Origin: Parabacteroides johnsonii DSM 18315
Lineage (GTDB): Bacteria; Bacteroidota; Bacteroidia; Bacteroidales; Tannerellaceae
Length of the DNA stretch: 64,000 nt
Direction: 5' to 3'
NCBI RefSeq assembly: GCF_025151045.1
Contig: NZ_CP102285.1
Location: 2,790,001 to 2,854,000, forward strand
The notes beneath the pieces were generated by a model, which had not been told where the DNA came from, made no database searches, and saw only the letters and a list, made by a program, of their open reading frames with translations. Position 1 is the first letter of the stretch. Each line of letters opens with the position of its first letter. The position numbers and the translations under genes are program-made. This document shows positions 35,122 through 45,754 of this stretch, one piece after another.

Positions 35122-35973
35122 TCATGCCATATCACTAACGGCCTTGAAATAGCCGATAGACTCTGCGATACCGAGGAAAGGATCTTTCATGTCCTTTTCG
35201 AACTCCAGACTACACATTCCGGTATAGTTCACTTCGCGCATCATACGAATCAACGCGGGGAAGTCGATCTTTCCGCGACCGATCTCGATACCGCGTCCGG
35301 CTTTTGAAGAATCCGTCACATCCTTAATGTGCATATCGAACACGCGGGTATGATATTTCTTCAAGTCGGCAACAGGATCGCAACCATTACGCAGGTCGTG
35401 ACCAACATCCAAACACATACCAATACGCGGATCCAGATCTTTCGTATGTTCCCAAACATCCGTTGCATCCGGATAAGTCTTGATATCGGGTCCGTGCAAA
35501 TGGATCGCATAATTGAAGTCGTACTCTTTCACTTTTTTGTCTACATAAGGCAAAAGTTCGTAATTTGGTACGCCGACAATCGTTTTCACACCTACTCGCT
35601 TCGCATATTCAAAACCACGATCGATTTCAGCCTCGCTCTTCATATAGATAGGACCGACAGCATATCCAGTCACACCATACGAAGCGCATTTTTCATGAAA
35701 CGCCTTGATCTCTTCGTCCGTACTTTTGAACGGCAAGTGGAAATCCTTGATACAAAGATAATGAATATCCAAACGCTGCAAAGTTTTTAACGTAGTTTCC
35801 AAGTCAAAGTTTACAAATGTGTACCCAGCCATACCCAAATGAAAAGGATTTACGGCCTTAGCAGCCTTAGGCTTCACTGGATCGGGCAATCCGGCCTTAG
35901 CCACGCTTGCCGTCCCCAGCAGAATAGCTCCTGCCAGCCCTTTCTTAAAAAAAGATCTTCTTGATTTCTCCAT
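35122..35973 (-). CDS. Exported sugar phosphate isomerase/epimerase-like TIM-barrel protein
   Basis: 283 residues. A twin-arginine-like signal (SRRSFFKKGLAGAILLGTAS) at 1-28 implies export. The rest is an AP_endonuc_2/xylose isomerase-like barrel: metal-ligand patterns near IGMCLDVGHDL, VFDMHIKDV and GMCSLEFEKD. Such proteins act on sugars as isomerases or epimerases, but the substrate cannot be told. A 90-bp AT-rich gap with near-repeats of CATAAATCATAA separates it from the lipoprotein gene downstream. Confidence 0.88.
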   Translation of the reverse strand: MEKSRRSFFKKGLAGAILLGTASVAKAGLPDPVKPKAAKAVNPFHLGMAGYTFVNFDLETTLKTLQRLDIHYLCIKDFHLPFKSTDEEIKAFHEKCASYGVTGYAVGPIYMKSEAEIDRGFEYAKRVGVKTIVGVPNYELLPYVDKKVKEYDFNYAIHLHGPDIKTYPDATDVWEHTKDLDPRIGMCLDVGHDLRNGCDPVADLKKYHTRVFDMHIKDVTDSSKAGRGIEIGRGKIDFPALIRMMREVNYTGMCSLEFEKDMKDPFLGIAESIGYFKAVSDMA

Positions 35974-36053
35974 GATATTAATTTAAATATGATTACACTA
36001 TTGTCGGCAAATATAATCTTTTTTTAGTGTGTACGATAACATTTAAAAGAAAA

Positions 36054-36094
36054 AAAAGCCGTTGCATCCGTATATTTACGGGACAACGGCTTTT
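36054..36094 (-). terminator. Terminator of valS
   Basis: AAAAGCCGTTG and CAACGGCTTTT pair around 19 bases; on the minus strand a run of T follows. It begins 22 bp after the valS stop. Confidence 0.88.
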
Positions 36095-36115
36095 ATGATA
36101 TTCCAATCGAGTTCT

Positions 36116-38743
36116 TTATTTCTTCAAAGCTGCAATGCTTTCCTCGATAGACTTGATTTTACTTTCTGCATCGGCCTGTTTCTTACGTTCCATTTCAATG
36201 ACTTTGGCCGGAGCTTTGCTTACAAAACTTTCGTTACTTAACTTTTTCATGACAGAAGTCAGGAAGCCTTGCTGGTATTTCAACTCGTCCTGAAGCTTAG
36301 CCAACTCCTCTTCCACGTTGATCATATTACCCAATGGGACAGCATATTCCGTCGTACGCACCAAGAAGGAAACAGAACCGGCTGCTTTTTCTTCTGTACG
36401 GATGATGGACGACAGGTTACACATCTTAGCGATTACGGCGTTGAAGTGATCGTTGTGTTCACCCAGTACCTGCAATTCCAATGCTTCCTTATTCGGTATA
36501 TTTTTCTGGAGACGTATCGTACGCACTCCACCCACAATTTCTTTTGCTATTTCGAAGTCTTCCAGATATAAGTTATCAACAGGAGCAACCTCCGGTATCA
36601 ATGCGACCATCAGACTCTCGCCTTCCTTACGCGGTTCCAACGCTTGCCACAACTCCTCTGTAATAAAAGGCATAAACGGATGAAGCAGGCGAAGCAGAGC
36701 ATCGAAGAAGCCAAGTGTTGATAAATAAGTTGACTTATCAACAGGTTGCCCGTAAGCCGGTTTAACCATCTCCAGATACCAGGAAGAGAACTCATCCCAG
36801 AAGAGTTTGTAAACAGCCATCATCGCTTCGCTCAAGCGGTATTTACCGAACAGATCGTCCATTTCGGCGATCGTCTTGTCCAACTGCATCTTAAACCATT
36901 TGACAGCAGTGGCTGCCGCCTCGGGCTGTTCGATAGTTGAATCGACCGTCCATCCTTTGATCAGACGAAAGGCATTCCATATCTTATTGTTAAAGTTACG
37001 TCCCTGTTCGCACAACGCATCATCGAAAGGAATATCGTTTCCGGCAGGTGCTGCCATCATCAATCCCATACGTACACCGTCTGCGCCGTATTGTTCGATA
37101 AGTTGCAGTGGATCAGGAGAGTTTCCTAATGACTTTGACATCTTACGGCCCAGTTTGTCACGCACGATACCAGTGAAATATACATTCTTGAACGGCATCT
37201 TGCCTCGATATTCATAACCGGCCATAATCATCCGGGCTACCCAGAAGAAGATGATATCCGGACCGGTCACCAGATCGCTCGTCGGATAGTAATAGTTGAT
37301 TTCCTCATTATCCGGATCGTTGATACCATTAAACAAAGAGATCGGCCATAACCAGGAAGAGAACCAGGTATCCAACACATCCTCATCCTGACGCAGATCG
37401 GTCATCGTCAGAGAAGCGTTGCCGGTCTTTTCCTTGGCCATTTCCAAAGCTTTCTCTGCCGTTTCGGCTACGACATAACCGCCTTCGGGCAGGAAATAAG
37501 CCGGAATACGGTGTCCCCACCATAACTGACGGCTGATACACCAGTCCTTGATGTTTTCCATCCAATGGCGATAGGTATTCTTAAACTTAGGAGGATAGAA
37601 TTTAATGTCATCCTTCATCACCGGTTCCAAGGCGATCTGTGCGAGGTGCTCCATCTTCAAGAACCACTGCATAGACAGCTTCGGTTCGATAGGCACATTG
37701 GTACGTTCGGAGAAACCGACTTTATTTTCATAAGCTTCCACCTTTTCCATCAGGCCGGCTGCTTCCAAGTCTTTTTCGATCTGCTTACGAACGTCGAAAC
37801 GGTCCATGCCGACATACAAACCACCGGCTTCGCTGATCGTACCGTTATCATTGAATATATCGATAGAGGGCAAATTATATTTTTCGCCCAACATATAGTC
37901 GTTCACATCGTGTGCCGGAGTCACTTTCAGGCAACCGGTACCGAACTCGATATCCACATAATCATCCTCAATCACAGGGATCACGCGGTTTACCAGCGGA
38001 ACAATCACTTTCTTCCCTTTCAACCAAGTGTTCTTCGGATCGTTCGGATTGATGCACATGGCCGTATCCCCCATGATCGTTTCGGGACGGGTTGTCGCAA
38101 CAACCGCATAACGCCCTTCCGGATCACCTTCCACCTTATAACGAAGGTAATACAGTTTGCTATGTTCTTCCTTATATATAACTTCTTCATCGGACAGGGC
38201 GGTCAATGCTTTCGGATCCCAGTTCACCATACGGACACCGCGATAGATCAGTCCTTTCTCATAGAGATCGACAAAAACCTTGATCACGCTTTCGGAACGC
38301 AATTCGTCCATCGTGAAAGCCGTACGGTCCCAGTCACAAGACGCTCCCAACTTACGCAACTGTTTAAGGATGATACCTCCGTGCTCTTCCTTCCATTCCC
38401 AAGCATGTTTAAGAAAGTCTTCACGTGTCAAGTCTGTCTTCTTAATCCCCTGCTGTGCAAGGCGATTCACGACTTTTGCTTCGGTTGCAATAGAAGCGTG
38501 ATCCGTTCCCGGTACCCAGCAAGCGTTCTTCCCCTGCATACGGGCACGGCGGATCAGAATATCCTGGATGGTATTGTTAAGCATGTGTCCCATATGAAGC
38601 ACGCCAGTGACGTTTGGGGGCGGAATGACGATCGTATACGGCTCACGGCCGTCTGGTTTCGACTTGAAAAAGCCGTTATCCAACCAATACTGATACCACT
38701 TACCCTCTACTTCTGCGGGGTTGTACTTACTTGCAATTTCCAT
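36116..38743 (-). CDS. valS: Valyl-tRNA synthetase
   Basis: 875 residues, the usual length. Class I signatures: HIGH-type GVLHMGHM near residue 50 and KMSKSLGNS near 535, both binding ATP. The editing domain lies between them ([12 protein letters not shown]). The C-terminal coiled coil ([32 protein letters not shown]) binds tRNA. It charges tRNA-Val in the cytoplasm. It has its own promoter and terminator, so it is a single-gene unit. Confidence 0.98.
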   Translation of the reverse strand: MEIASKYNPAEVEGKWYQYWLDNGFFKSKPDGREPYTIVIPPPNVTGVLHMGHMLNNTIQDILIRRARMQGKNACWVPGTDHASIATEAKVVNRLAQQGIKKTDLTREDFLKHAWEWKEEHGGIILKQLRKLGASCDWDRTAFTMDELRSESVIKVFVDLYEKGLIYRGVRMVNWDPKALTALSDEEVIYKEEHSKLYYLRYKVEGDPEGRYAVVATTRPETIMGDTAMCINPNDPKNTWLKGKKVIVPLVNRVIPVIEDDYVDIEFGTGCLKVTPAHDVNDYMLGEKYNLPSIDIFNDNGTISEAGGLYVGMDRFDVRKQIEKDLEAAGLMEKVEAYENKVGFSERTNVPIEPKLSMQWFLKMEHLAQIALEPVMKDDIKFYPPKFKNTYRHWMENIKDWCISRQLWWGHRIPAYFLPEGGYVVAETAEKALEMAKEKTGNASLTMTDLRQDEDVLDTWFSSWLWPISLFNGINDPDNEEINYYYPTSDLVTGPDIIFFWVARMIMAGYEYRGKMPFKNVYFTGIVRDKLGRKMSKSLGNSPDPLQLIEQYGADGVRMGLMMAAPAGNDIPFDDALCEQGRNFNNKIWNAFRLIKGWTVDSTIEQPEAAATAVKWFKMQLDKTIAEMDDLFGKYRLSEAMMAVYKLFWDEFSSWYLEMVKPAYGQPVDKSTYLSTLGFFDALLRLLHPFMPFITEELWQALEPRKEGESLMVALIPEVAPVDNLYLEDFEIAKEIVGGVRTIRLQKNIPNKEALELQVLGEHNDHFNAVIAKMCNLSSIIRTEEKAAGSVSFLVRTTEYAVPLGNMINVEEELAKLQDELKYQQGFLTSVMKKLSNESFVSKAPAKVIEMERKKQADAESKIKSIEESIAALKK

Positions 38744-38806
38744 ATTGTTTCGTTATTATTATATCTATGTTCGGTACAGACAAAAGAAGTCCGCCATTTT
38801 CAGGCG

Positions 38807-38814
38807 CAAAAGTA
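38807..38814 (-). promoter_or_regulatory. Promoter -7 element of valS
   Basis: TACTTTTG on the minus strand within GTACTTTTGC, about 65 bp upstream of the valS ATG, with ATTTTTG 5' of it. Confidence 0.5.
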
Positions 38815-38872
38815 CAAAAATAATATAGATAAGCACATAAGAGCTAAATTTTATATTGCTTTACATTTAAAA

Positions 38873-41530
38873 TCAATCATTAATGCCAACTCCGAACTGT
38901 GTTTGTTGCTTTTCGACTTCTCTTACTTTTAATTGATTCAATTCTTTACGCAAACGTTCGTTTTCCCTCTCTAAATCGCTCTTATTTACAACACTTTTCA
39001 TATTGGATCGTAACTTACCACCACCTAACAATTCTTCTTGTAAAAAGATTTCTTTTTGATCGTTTGCTACCGTTTCAAACTCCAATATTCCATCCAACGG
39101 ACGAGATTGTCCCGGATTTTGCATAGACGCAATAATCCTCACCTTACCTGGCTTTGTCGTTGATTGTACCAAAACAGGCGCCGATCCCCAAATTATCGGA
39201 ACTGGATTCATACCAACGGAAGCATCCCCCAACAGCCTACCTTCTCCTTGGATGTTAAAATGGACGTGTGAATTATTCAGCCGTTTCACCGTTCCACGCT
39301 TGTCTACCACTTCAGCAATGACGGTCACTACATCGGAACCATCGGCTTTCAGAAAGACATTCTCGTTATCCAGGCGAACGACCAGACGATCGGCTTGTCC
39401 GGAAGGGTAGCGTTTATGGCTGACAACGACTTTCCCACCTATCAAACCTTCCGCCAATAGATAGGCATCATCCTGCTTTCCGGCACGCGCCATTGCTTTC
39501 CATTCCATGAAATGATAAATATCTTTAAAAGTGATAATCGGAGAAGGCATACCTTTATGATTCGGATCTTTCTTATAAACATATTCTTTTCCGCCTTTAA
39601 ACACGGTCAGACGAATTTCTTCGCAATTCGAATAAATCGTCACGTCCGTCGGCGAAAAAGGTGTGATCTCATGAGCGATATGAATCATAGGTCCATTGTC
39701 AGCAATCAAATCACTCTTTTCGGGAGAACGTTGTGCCATAAACATATAATAAGAAGTTTTCGGCTGGCGGAAAGCATCCATAATTCCTCCATAGAAAGGA
39801 TCGGCATGATAGCCACGCTGATGGTCAAAAGAGTGCCAGAAGCAAGCGCCGACTATTTGCTTCGGCTTGTTGCATATCGTCTCATAACATAGAATCGGGT
39901 ATTCCTTTATATAGGACGGATTCGCATAATGTTCCGCCTGGATCAACATCGGCACTTCTCCCCAACCACGTGCCACACGGCTATCGGAATTCTGCGCATT
40001 CCAATCATCGACATTATCTCCCCATTCGCGAATGAAATAGGTTTTATCCGGTTGCAATTTTGATTCGATCGGGCGCAACAGCAAAGAATAATACTGATCA
40101 CCGGAAGCCCCATGATCGCAGGCCGCAATGCTATAAGGATAAGGATATTCCTCTTCACATATTTCCAACGCATTCTTGGCAAAATCATCTGGATAATGCG
40201 TTTCGTTCAAGATCGGCTCCCAGAAAAACAACGAAGCATGATTACGATGAATACGGATCATATTGCGTATATCTGAATAAACACGTTCGCCAAAGATCGG
40301 CTCTTTACTCCAGAACTGCCAACCGGGCACCTCTACCAATGCAAACACCCCTAATTCGTCACAAGCATCCATAAAGGCCGGATCGATCACATAATGCGTG
40401 CGGATCACCTTCATGCCTGCATCGCGCAGCTTTTTGGCATCTCTCCACTGCATGGAGTTCGGCAAAGCATTTCCCAACACGGCGAAATCCTGATGCCGGT
40501 TCGTTCCCATCAATTTCTCGTCATAGGGTTTGCCGTTTATCCACAGTCCTTTCGTCTGCTTAAACTCAATGCTGCGGATACCGACCCGCTGGCGATAGCC
40601 GTCAACCACCGTTCCGGCATCAGTCGTCACCGTCACATCCAAGTTGTATAAATAAGGAGTTTCCGGACTCCATAAAGAAGGCGAATCGATCCCGATGGAA
40701 GCAACGGCATATCCGGCCTTTCCCTTTCTGACCGATACTTTCTTGAAGACCTGCTTAACGACTTCACCCGACTTATTTTTCAAATTGAAAGTAACTGTCA
40801 CTCGTTCGTTCTTCTCCGAAAGATTGCGAACATGTGCTTTTAAATTCACGATCGCGCTCTTTTCCGAAACATCGGCAAACGAGACAAACAGTCCTCCTCC
40901 GGCAACCTCATTTTCATAATTTGCGTTTGTGATAAACACCTTGTTATGCGCCACCAACCAACAATCCCGATAGATACCTCCAAAATAGGTAAAGTCCAAC
41001 AGGTTTTGCGGTTTTCCGACAGGATAAGAGGGATCGTCGCTATTATCAGCCTTTACCGCAATCACATTCTCCCCATCCCAGTCCAGTTCATTCGTCACAT
41101 CCAAGATGACGGGTAAATATCCTCCATACTGCTTTTTCAATAGCTTGCCGTTTACATACACCTCGCTTTTACCCATGATGGCTTCAAAATGGATAAACAA
41201 CTGCTTCCCTTTCAGCCGAGAATCCAGTGTAAAGCGCTTTCTATACCAGGCAACACCCTGATAGTTCGCACAGCCACTTGCCTCAATCGGCAGATACTCC
41301 AGACCATGCGGGATAGAAATCACTTCCCAACCAGAATCGTCAAACCCCGTAGCAAAAGGTGTCCCTACCACATCCCCCTTATAAAAACGCCAAGCAAGGT
41401 TCATCGAATAAACCTCACGACCGGTGTTGGGCAACTCATAAAAACCGGCAGTGGAAAACTTAGGCTGCTCCAATGCGAACAGACTGGATGCCCAAATGAG
41501 AAACAGAGCTATCAATAAATTTCGTTTCAT
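38873..41530 (-). CDS. Glycoside hydrolase family 2 enzyme (beta-galactosidase-like)
   Basis: 885 residues from MKRNLLIA, with signal peptide to about 20 (SSLFALEQ). Order: sugar-binding jelly roll (about 40-200), Ig-like domain, TIM barrel with acid/base Glu in FFWEPILNE and likely nucleophile in FIREWGD, then Ig-like domains (GTVKRLNNSHVHFNIQGEG). A short coiled coil ends the protein (LERENERLRKELNQLK). GH2 enzymes in this layout remove beta-linked galactose or related sugars. It is the last gene of the PUL, 66 bp after GH95, so both probably trim the same fucosylated glycan in the periplasm. Linkage is not decided by sequence. Confidence 0.88.
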   Translation of the reverse strand: MKRNLLIALFLIWASSLFALEQPKFSTAGFYELPNTGREVYSMNLAWRFYKGDVVGTPFATGFDDSGWEVISIPHGLEYLPIEASGCANYQGVAWYRKRFTLDSRLKGKQLFIHFEAIMGKSEVYVNGKLLKKQYGGYLPVILDVTNELDWDGENVIAVKADNSDDPSYPVGKPQNLLDFTYFGGIYRDCWLVAHNKVFITNANYENEVAGGGLFVSFADVSEKSAIVNLKAHVRNLSEKNERVTVTFNLKNKSGEVVKQVFKKVSVRKGKAGYAVASIGIDSPSLWSPETPYLYNLDVTVTTDAGTVVDGYRQRVGIRSIEFKQTKGLWINGKPYDEKLMGTNRHQDFAVLGNALPNSMQWRDAKKLRDAGMKVIRTHYVIDPAFMDACDELGVFALVEVPGWQFWSKEPIFGERVYSDIRNMIRIHRNHASLFFWEPILNETHYPDDFAKNALEICEEEYPYPYSIAACDHGASGDQYYSLLLRPIESKLQPDKTYFIREWGDNVDDWNAQNSDSRVARGWGEVPMLIQAEHYANPSYIKEYPILCYETICNKPKQIVGACFWHSFDHQRGYHADPFYGGIMDAFRQPKTSYYMFMAQRSPEKSDLIADNGPMIHIAHEITPFSPTDVTIYSNCEEIRLTVFKGGKEYVYKKDPNHKGMPSPIITFKDIYHFMEWKAMARAGKQDDAYLLAEGLIGGKVVVSHKRYPSGQADRLVVRLDNENVFLKADGSDVVTVIAEVVDKRGTVKRLNNSHVHFNIQGEGRLLGDASVGMNPVPIIWGSAPVLVQSTTKPGKVRIIASMQNPGQSRPLDGILEFETVANDQKEIFLQEELLGGGKLRSNMKSVVNKSDLERENERLRKELNQLKVREVEKQQTQFGVGIND

Positions 41531-41596
41531 GTAATACATTGTTAATAATTATCACTTCACAATACTACAACACACAAATAAAAAACAGATTCAAAT

Positions 41597-44032
41597 TCAC
41601 AAATCAACTTCTACTAAATAAGTACTTCCTTTTTGCGTATCAAACATATTTATATAATAATTGCCATCTTGCACTTGAGTAGATACAGTACCTTTTACTC
41701 GCACAGGCACAGAAGTCCGCAAGACACATTTATTTCCAAGATTTGATTTTATCTCAGCCTGTTTCAATTGATGATTTTTCCAAGCTATCGCCACTTCAAA
41801 ATTTCCACGAGACTTCAATCCTGAAATACAACCTGAAGGCCAATTATCTGGTAAAGCTGGTAATAGATGAATTTCTTTTAATTGACTTTGAAGTAACATT
41901 TCTACAAAACCAGCTGTCGCTCCAAAATTTCCATCTATCTGAAAAGGGGGGCACGAATTAAACAGATTTGCATAAGTACTATACTGCAACATTTCACGAA
42001 TCATTTTATACGCATGATTCCCATCTAACAGACGCGCGATTAAACAAATCTTCCATGCTTTACTCCAACCCGTCCCTTTATCACCCCGCAATTCCAATGT
42101 ACGACTCACGGCTTTTGCCAATTCCGGCGTTATCAAAGGAGATATTTGTCGTCCAGGATATACACCAAACAGATGCGATAGATGCCTGTGGTTCATGTCC
42201 GTTTCTTTGTAATCTTTACTCCATTCTTGCAATTGACCAAATGAACCTATCTGATAAGGGAATAATCGTTCTTTCTTTTTGATGACTTCCGATCGAAATT
42301 TTTTATCTATACCCAGTATTTCTGATGCCTCAATTACATTTGTAAATAGATCATGAATAATAGCCATATCCATTGTAGCAGCTTCCGATACAGCATAAAC
42401 ATTATTATCTACGAAAAAATTGTTTTCAGGAGAAGTTGAAGGAGAAGTAATTAAATAGCCATTTTTCTCTAACAACCAATCAAAACAAAACAAAGCAGCT
42501 CCTTTCATAATAGGATATGCTTCGTTTTTCAAAAACTCTTTATCCCCTGTATAACAATAATGTTCCCACAAATGGAGAGAAAGCCAATTTCCCCCCATAT
42601 ACCAACTTGCCCACGATGGATTTCCATCACCGCAATTCCCCACCGAATTACTCAATGCCCAAATATCTGAATTGTGATGAGCCATCCAACCTCTTGCATG
42701 ATAATACTCTTTCGCTGTATCCTCACCTGTGATGGAAAGATTTTTAATAAAATTCAACAAAGATTGATGCATTTCCGATAAATTAGTACTTTCTGCCAGC
42801 CAATAATTCATTTCTGTATTGATATTGATCGTATAATTGGAAGCCCAAGGCGGACGTACTTCATTACTCCATAATCCTTGCAAATTGATAGCAGAACCAC
42901 CCGGACGTGAAGCAGAAATCAACAAATAACGCCCATATTGAAAATAGAGCTCTTCTAATTGAGGATCATAATTTCCGTATGAATATAATTTCAACCGAAA
43001 ATCTGTTGGAAGTTTTTTATTGATAGTACTATTTAAAGTATCTGTCAAATGCAACGAAACACGATCAAAATATGACTTAAAATCTGTGATATGTCGTTTT
43101 TTTAATACAGCAAAATCTACTTTGTCTATACGGTCTATTCTATGACAGGAAATAACCTTCTCATCTTTTCCTTCTGAGTCTGGATGTTTATTGAACCCAT
43201 TAAAACTGGTAGCAGCAGAAAGTAATAATGTTAATGAATTTGCATCCTTAACATGAATACCTTTTTCATCAGAAACAATAGTTCCTCCATCAGGAATTGC
43301 TTTCAACACTGTCTGAAAACGCATACCTTGTAATCCATCTTTATCAACTTGCACTATAGGCTCTCTTCCCGGCCTTTCATAATAAATCGGATCTACACAA
43401 GCAGGAGCTTGTCCTGATAAAACAAACAAATCTTTTCCATTTGCTGTCACATGATGTTTTAAAAGAGAAGTCAAATGAATATCCAACGTAAGTTTCCTAA
43501 GCTTATCCGCTGTAAATTGAATTACCATAACACTATCAGGTGCAGAAGTAAACATTTTCCGAGTATAATGTACCTCATCTACCACAAACTCTATTGAAGC
43601 AATGGCTTTATCCAATTGCAAAATTCTTTTATAGTCAACCACTCTTGCCTTATGACCAAAATCTTGCTTAATTTTAAGGTCTCCAAGAGGCAGGAAGTTT
43701 TCCGTAAAAAATCCTTGCATCTTTTTACAAAGTTTCGTTGCCTGTTGATAATCTTCTTTAGCCAACGCCTCTCTAACAGGAGCAAGGAACTTATAGGCTT
43801 CCGGATTCACATTTTTTTTGAGGGGACTTCCTGACCAAAGCGTTCCCTCATTCAACTGTATCAGCTCCTCTTCAACACCACCAAATATCATCGCCCCTAT
43901 TTGCCCATTTCCTATTGGTAATGCTTCTACCCACTGATTGGCAGGCTGTTCAAACCAAAGAGTTTTTGGTTCTTCTTGGGCAATCAGTGGAATAGCGATC
44001 AATGTCAAAAAAAATATCTTTATCTTATTCAT
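41597..44032 (-). CDS. GH95 alpha-L-fucosidase
   Basis: 811 residues with a signal peptide to about 18 (IAIPLIAQ). N-terminal domain shows the family signature LPIGNGQIGAMIFGGVEEE and QLNEGTLWSG. The (alpha/alpha)6 barrel holds the conserved Asn pair (TININTEMNYW), the acid Glu in SPSTSPEN and Asp in IDGNFGATAG. GH95 enzymes cleave alpha-1,2-linked fucose (some alpha-L-galactose), as on mucin O-glycans and milk oligosaccharides. It is in the susCD operon. The DNA here is more AT-rich than the flanking genes. Confidence 0.92.
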   Translation of the reverse strand: MNKIKIFFLTLIAIPLIAQEEPKTLWFEQPANQWVEALPIGNGQIGAMIFGGVEEELIQLNEGTLWSGSPLKKNVNPEAYKFLAPVREALAKEDYQQATKLCKKMQGFFTENFLPLGDLKIKQDFGHKARVVDYKRILQLDKAIASIEFVVDEVHYTRKMFTSAPDSVMVIQFTADKLRKLTLDIHLTSLLKHHVTANGKDLFVLSGQAPACVDPIYYERPGREPIVQVDKDGLQGMRFQTVLKAIPDGGTIVSDEKGIHVKDANSLTLLLSAATSFNGFNKHPDSEGKDEKVISCHRIDRIDKVDFAVLKKRHITDFKSYFDRVSLHLTDTLNSTINKKLPTDFRLKLYSYGNYDPQLEELYFQYGRYLLISASRPGGSAINLQGLWSNEVRPPWASNYTININTEMNYWLAESTNLSEMHQSLLNFIKNLSITGEDTAKEYYHARGWMAHHNSDIWALSNSVGNCGDGNPSWASWYMGGNWLSLHLWEHYCYTGDKEFLKNEAYPIMKGAALFCFDWLLEKNGYLITSPSTSPENNFFVDNNVYAVSEAATMDMAIIHDLFTNVIEASEILGIDKKFRSEVIKKKERLFPYQIGSFGQLQEWSKDYKETDMNHRHLSHLFGVYPGRQISPLITPELAKAVSRTLELRGDKGTGWSKAWKICLIARLLDGNHAYKMIREMLQYSTYANLFNSCPPFQIDGNFGATAGFVEMLLQSQLKEIHLLPALPDNWPSGCISGLKSRGNFEVAIAWKNHQLKQAEIKSNLGNKCVLRTSVPVRVKGTVSTQVQDGNYYINMFDTQKGSTYLVEVDL

Positions 44033-44071
44033 CTTATTAACAATATCAAAAAATCCTGATTATTCACAAAA

Positions 44072-44112
44072 GATCCCCGAATCTTCATTCAAAAGAATCA
44101 GATCCGGGGATC
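44072..44112 (-). terminator. Hairpin after susD within the PUL operon
   Basis: GATCCCCG (44072-44079) and CGGGGATC (44105-44112) form the base of a longer imperfect stem; on the minus strand TTTTGTGAA follows. A partial terminator here would give more susCD than enzyme mRNA. Confidence 0.75.
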
Positions 44113-44134
44113 ACAACGCGAATTACAATCTATT

Positions 44135-45742
44135 TTACCAATCTGGGTTCTGAACTAAATTACCATTATTATCCATAGCCTCTTGCGGAACCGGGAACAG
44201 ATACATTTTATCTTCCCAAAAACGTTCTTCCACATATTTATGATCCATATTTTCATTAACCGCTTTCATACGGGCACCATAAACTTTTCCTTTTTTCACC
44301 TTATCAGCAATACGCCAACGAATGATATCGAAGTAGCGCAATCCCTCAAAAGCAGTTTCAACTCGTCTTTCATGACGCAATTTTTCTCTCAACACTGACT
44401 GGGATGCCATTTCTATCTCCGGCATTCCTACTCTCCGACGAATCTGATTGATCAAAGAAACTGCTTCGGCCAAATTTTGATTCAATTCAATTAGAGCTTC
44501 CGCACGCATCAAAAGGATATCTCCATAACGCAAAATTGTCATATTTTTATCTGCCAATGTACGATCAGCATACTCTCCTCGTAAATCAATCCACTTTTCA
44601 CACATATAGCCTGTCATATGCGTCTCTTTCTGTACATAATCACCACTGTTAGGATCATCTACTCCATACCGACAACGAACATTTCCATCTACAATCCACT
44701 CTTTATACGGCCAAGTGATAGTAGTATTCAAACGAGGATCTCGAAAATCGAATTCACCTCGATGAGTGTCTGTTTCAGCATCTTTTCTTTTTTGAACATA
44801 TTCACAATCTAAAGATTCACATTCAGAGACCGAATGTCCATTCAAACATTCATACTCTTCAACCAATTCATTTAAAGCAAGAACATTAGACCAACCGGAA
44901 TAAACACCGGAAACATACGACAAATTCCTGTTTAAATCATGAACGACTAACGGCGAACTATATTGACGTTCAAAGATAACCTCCTTGTTGTTTCCATCCG
45001 ACTGTGGGCGGAACAATTCATCATAATCGGCATATAATTCGTAATCACCAGACTTGATAACCTTATCTGTATATTCCAAAACCTTCCCGTAGTCCTTTTC
45101 ATACAAATAAATACGAGAAAGGTAGGCATTGACAGTCTGCTCGTTCACCCGACCACTTTCTTTAATTTCGAGCGCATTGATATTAGGCAAAACAAAATCT
45201 TCCAATTCGCTCAAGACAAAATCCAACACCTCTTGGCGAGGTTGGCGAGAAGTTTCACGTGATTCCGCAACAGTCAATGTTTTAGTGATCAATGGAACAT
45301 CTCCAAAATAGAATATCATATCATAATAGACAAAAGCCCGAATAAAACGAACCTCTGCACTAAACCTTAAATATTCTGCTTCCGTAATTTTATCTCTAGC
45401 CTTTTCCAAGCCCTCCAATATATAATTCAACTTGGCAATGGAAGCATATTTCCACTCGTCTTTCACTGCGCTATTTTGAGTTGTATAAGTACCATTGCCT
45501 ATTTCTGTCTGGGCGGAACTTCTACGCATTCCATTATCGCTGAAACAATCTCGATAGGCAACTTCTTCCGTATCATAAATATAATCATAAGCACCTTTAA
45601 CCATCATCTCCGTCTGGCTTTTATCATTCCACCACTGATCTTCCGAAATTTGATCCAACGGAGGTGTCGTCAAAAAACTGTCACATGAAACTAATCCCAA
45701 TAAAAAGGCTATCGCGCACAAATATTTATTTATTGTTTTCAT
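44135..45742 (-). CDS. SusD/RagB-family nutrient uptake lipoprotein
   Basis: 535 residues. Lipobox LGLVSCDSF at about 18-23. The helical SusD fold follows, with N-terminal SusD-like region (TPPLDQISEDQWWNDKSQTE), TPR helices and a C-terminal RagB part ending in MYLFPVPQEAMDNNGNLVQNPDW. It sits on the cell surface as a lid for the SusC porin and binds the glycan. 12 bp separate it from susC, in the usual order. Confidence 0.95.
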   Translation of the reverse strand: MKTINKYLCAIAFLLGLVSCDSFLTTPPLDQISEDQWWNDKSQTEMMVKGAYDYIYDTEEVAYRDCFSDNGMRRSSAQTEIGNGTYTTQNSAVKDEWKYASIAKLNYILEGLEKARDKITEAEYLRFSAEVRFIRAFVYYDMIFYFGDVPLITKTLTVAESRETSRQPRQEVLDFVLSELEDFVLPNINALEIKESGRVNEQTVNAYLSRIYLYEKDYGKVLEYTDKVIKSGDYELYADYDELFRPQSDGNNKEVIFERQYSSPLVVHDLNRNLSYVSGVYSGWSNVLALNELVEEYECLNGHSVSECESLDCEYVQKRKDAETDTHRGEFDFRDPRLNTTITWPYKEWIVDGNVRCRYGVDDPNSGDYVQKETHMTGYMCEKWIDLRGEYADRTLADKNMTILRYGDILLMRAEALIELNQNLAEAVSLINQIRRRVGMPEIEMASQSVLREKLRHERRVETAFEGLRYFDIIRWRIADKVKKGKVYGARMKAVNENMDHKYVEERFWEDKMYLFPVPQEAMDNNGNLVQNPDW

Positions 45743-45754
45743 CTTTCCTTACTT

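Noticed and set aside
38805-38816. GTACTTTTGC upstream of valS as an ICE attachment site
   Set aside because: It matches GTANNTTTGC but also the promoter -7 consensus at the right distance from valS, and no element end is nearby.
37565-38932. 455-codon frame opposite valS
   Set aside because: Antisense shadow of a clear valS gene; composition rich in His, Phe and Ile as expected for a shadow.
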